64,000 bases of DNA from Luteimonas viscosa (GTDB lineage Bacteria; Pseudomonadota; Gammaproteobacteria; Xanthomonadales; Xanthomonadaceae), in assembly GCF_008244685.1 (NCBI RefSeq), contig NZ_VTFT01000001.1:2025248-2089247 (forward strand), written 5' to 3'. The notes under the pieces were generated by a model. That model saw only the letters and a program-made list of their open reading frames with translations, ran no database searches and had not been told where the DNA came from. The position numbers and the translations under genes are program-made. Of this stretch, positions 62,641 through 64,000 are shown in pieces. The stretch's first letter is position 1; each line of letters opens with the position of its first letter.

Positions 62641-63740
62641 CAGTCCTCGTCCCCGTATCCGGTGCGGAACGCACCCGCATCGAGGCCGTCCTCGCACAGC
62701 TTGCGCACGATGGCGTCGGTGCTGCCATGGGTGGCGATCACCCGGGTGGCGCCGGTTTCGCGCACAGTGCGGATCAGGTCGGGCCAGTCGGCGTGGTCGG
62801 AGACCACGAAGCCGCGGTCGTAGTTGCGACGGCGGCGGTTGCCGCGGATCCGCATCCAGCCCGAGGCGAAGCCGGTCTGCGCGCGGCGGAAACGGCGCAT
62901 CCACGCGCTGCCGGCGGCCGAAGGCGGCGCCAGCACCAGTCTTCCGGCGAAGTCCGCACCCCTGGCGAGTTCGGAGACCGTCTCGGTCGGGGGCAGGGCC
63001 ACGCCTGCGCGCCGGTAGACCTCGACGCCGGTGGCGATCGCGCCATGCAGCAGCACCGGCGCGTCGACATGCGGCGCGAGCTCGGCCAGCACCCGTTGCG
63101 CCTTGCCCAGCGCGTAGCAGAACAGTACCGCGGCCACGCCTTCCACCTCGCAGTCTGCGCGCCACTGCGCGATCTCGCGCGCCACCTCGCCTGTGTCCGG
63201 CCAGCGGTACACGGGCAGGCCGAACGTCGCCTCGGTGATGAAGGTGTCGCAGGGCACGACCTCGAACGGCGCACAGGTGGGATCGGGCTGGCGCTTGTAG
63301 TCGCCCGAGGCGACCCACACCCGCCCCCGCGCCTCGATCCGCACCTGCGCCGAGCCGAGCACGTGTCCGGCCGGATGCAGCGACACCCGTGCCCCGCCGA
63401 GTTCGAACGGCTCGCCGTGTCCGCGCGCGTGGTAGCGCTGCGCGCCCAGCCGCCATTCCAGGATCGGCAGGCTCTCGCGGGTGCAGTGGTATTCGCCCAT
63501 GCCGGCGCGGGCGTGGTCGCCATGGCCGTGGGTGATCACCGCGCGCGGCACCGGCCGCCACGGATCGATGTGGAAGTCGCCCGCCGGGCAGTACAGGCCT
63601 TCGGGACGCAGTTCGACCAGGTCGCGCACGCGCACCTCTGCGCTCAGGTACCGGCGCGCGCGCCGTGCGGCGGCGCGATGATGGGAAACAGGCGGGCGTG
63701 GCGGGTGGGCATCGGGTCGGCGTGCCGGGGCGTGAGGCAT
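62640..63740 (-). CDS. Ligase-associated metallo-beta-lactamase-fold DNA exonuclease
   Basis: 366 residues from ATG 63740; the conserved part begins near residue 40 (VRDLVELRPEGLYCPAGDFH), so a later start is possible. The MBL motif is VITHGHGDHARAG; other ligands are in LHPAGHVLGSAQVRI and VASGDYKRQPDP. The beta-CASP-like end is VVSDHADWPDLI and VIATHGSTDAIVR. This protein type accompanies LigC/Lhr/PdeM and is believed to process DNA ends. First gene of the operon. Confidence 0.9.
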   Translation of the reverse strand: MPHAPARRPDAHPPRPPVSHHRAAARRARRYLSAEVRVRDLVELRPEGLYCPAGDFHIDPWRPVPRAVITHGHGDHARAGMGEYHCTRESLPILEWRLGAQRYHARGHGEPFELGGARVSLHPAGHVLGSAQVRIEARGRVWVASGDYKRQPDPTCAPFEVVPCDTFITEATFGLPVYRWPDTGEVAREIAQWRADCEVEGVAAVLFCYALGKAQRVLAELAPHVDAPVLLHGAIATGVEVYRRAGVALPPTETVSELARGADFAGRLVLAPPSAAGSAWMRRFRRAQTGFASGWMRIRGNRRRRNYDRGFVVSDHADWPDLIRTVRETGATRVIATHGSTDAIVRKLCEDGLDAGAFRTGYGDED

Positions 63741-63826
63741 CGAGACTGGACCAGCGCGCGTGCAGGCCGGGCGAACGGGTGCGGCCTGAACATGCTGATC
63801 GGCGTGTTCATGATCGGCGCCTTCCC

Positions 63827-63843
63827 GTCTCACGGATTGAGAC
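63827..63843. promoter_or_regulatory. Inverted repeat upstream of the radical SAM gene
   Basis: GTCTCA-CGGAT-TGAGAC, perfect 6-bp arms, ends 22 bp before the ATG at 63866 and lies in the gap between the divergent repair operon and this gene. It is a possible operator of a DNA-damage regulator, or simply a hairpin. Confidence 0.3.
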
Positions 63844-63865
63844 AGGCGACCGCCAGCCTCCCCGG

Positions 63866-64000
63866 ATGGAGACTGCCCGCAAGCTGGCCATCCTCGCCGA
63901 TGCCGCCAAGTACGACGCCTCGTGCGCGTCCAGCGGCGCGGGCAGGCGCGATTCCAGCCGCAGCGGCGGCATCGGTAGCACCGAGGGCATGGGCATCTGC
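63866..64000 (+). CDS. Putative DNA modification/repair radical SAM protein, N-terminus only
   Basis: 45 codons are in the window, open to the right edge. METARKLAILADAAKYDASC and GGIGSTEGMGIC match the N-terminus of the radical SAM proteins that are linked to a uracil-DNA-glycosylase-like partner. The radical SAM cysteines would lie beyond the edge. It is divergent from the ligase-associated repair operon, which fits a DNA-repair role. The identification rests on this short segment. Confidence 0.65.
   Translation, partial: METARKLAILADAAKYDASCASSGAGRRDSSRSGGIGSTEGMGIC

Noticed and set aside
63808-63996. Minus-strand frame at the right edge
   Set aside because: It is antisense to the radical SAM N-terminus, which has clear family resemblance on the plus strand.

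Overview
The window is GC-rich chromosomal DNA from what looks like a member of the Lysobacteraceae/Xanthomonadaceae (Lysobacter- or Luteimonas-like). This is inferred from the gene content: a divergent LysR gene next to aceB-aceA, a comF/bio operon next to ubiA, a FecI-FecR-TonB receptor set, Gly/Tyr-rich and Ala/Pro-rich lipoproteins, and many REP-type palindromes. I see no IS element, prophage, CRISPR array, plasmid function or rRNA. One tRNA is present, tRNA-Arg(CCG).

Left part (1-17.8 kb): the end of an export system (two HlyD-type adaptors and a MacB-like permease); gamma-glutamyltransferase; a secreted GHSQGG lipase followed by an ankyrin lipoprotein; the glyoxylate shunt (isocitrate lyase, malate synthase) with its divergent LysR regulator; an uncharacterised exported protein with a coupled lipoprotein; and a DUF2235 phospholipase-type protein preceded by a lipoprotein. 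The two lipase/lipoprotein pairs look like orphan antibacterial effector-immunity pairs.

Middle part (17.9-39.9 kb): an exported fusion of cyanophycinase and isoaspartyl peptidase, which could degrade cyanophycin to amino acids by itself. It diverges from an ECF sigma/FecR/TonB-receptor module. Then come housekeeping genes (acyltransferase, arfB, truC, tex) and a sulfur-stress cluster: a BigR/SqrR-like repressor with two rhodaneses and an AhpD-like protein, diverging from a sulfide:quinone-oxidoreductase-type flavoprotein, a DUF2892 protein, an RND efflux pump, OsmC and thioredoxin 2.

Right part (40-64 kb): mnmG; a 470-bp gap holding a sigma-54-like promoter and a GGA-rich, multi-hairpin RNA candidate ending in a strong terminator; a PLP dehydratase; a DUF218 protein; a GH16 glucanase; a biotin operon (bioB-bioF-EamA transporter-bioH-bioC, almost all genes overlapping by 4 bp); comF; ubiA; tRNA-Arg; a small beta-barrel protein; and the ligase-associated DNA repair operon (MBL exonuclease, ATP-dependent ligase, Lhr-like helicase, PdeM), with the start of a radical SAM DNA-repair protein at the right edge.

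From 47 to 58 kb the intergenic spaces are filled with tandem and inverted REP elements, and two different repeat families have entered the helicase reading frame. Most cooperating genes are joined by ATGA/GTGA overlaps, which decided several start codons.
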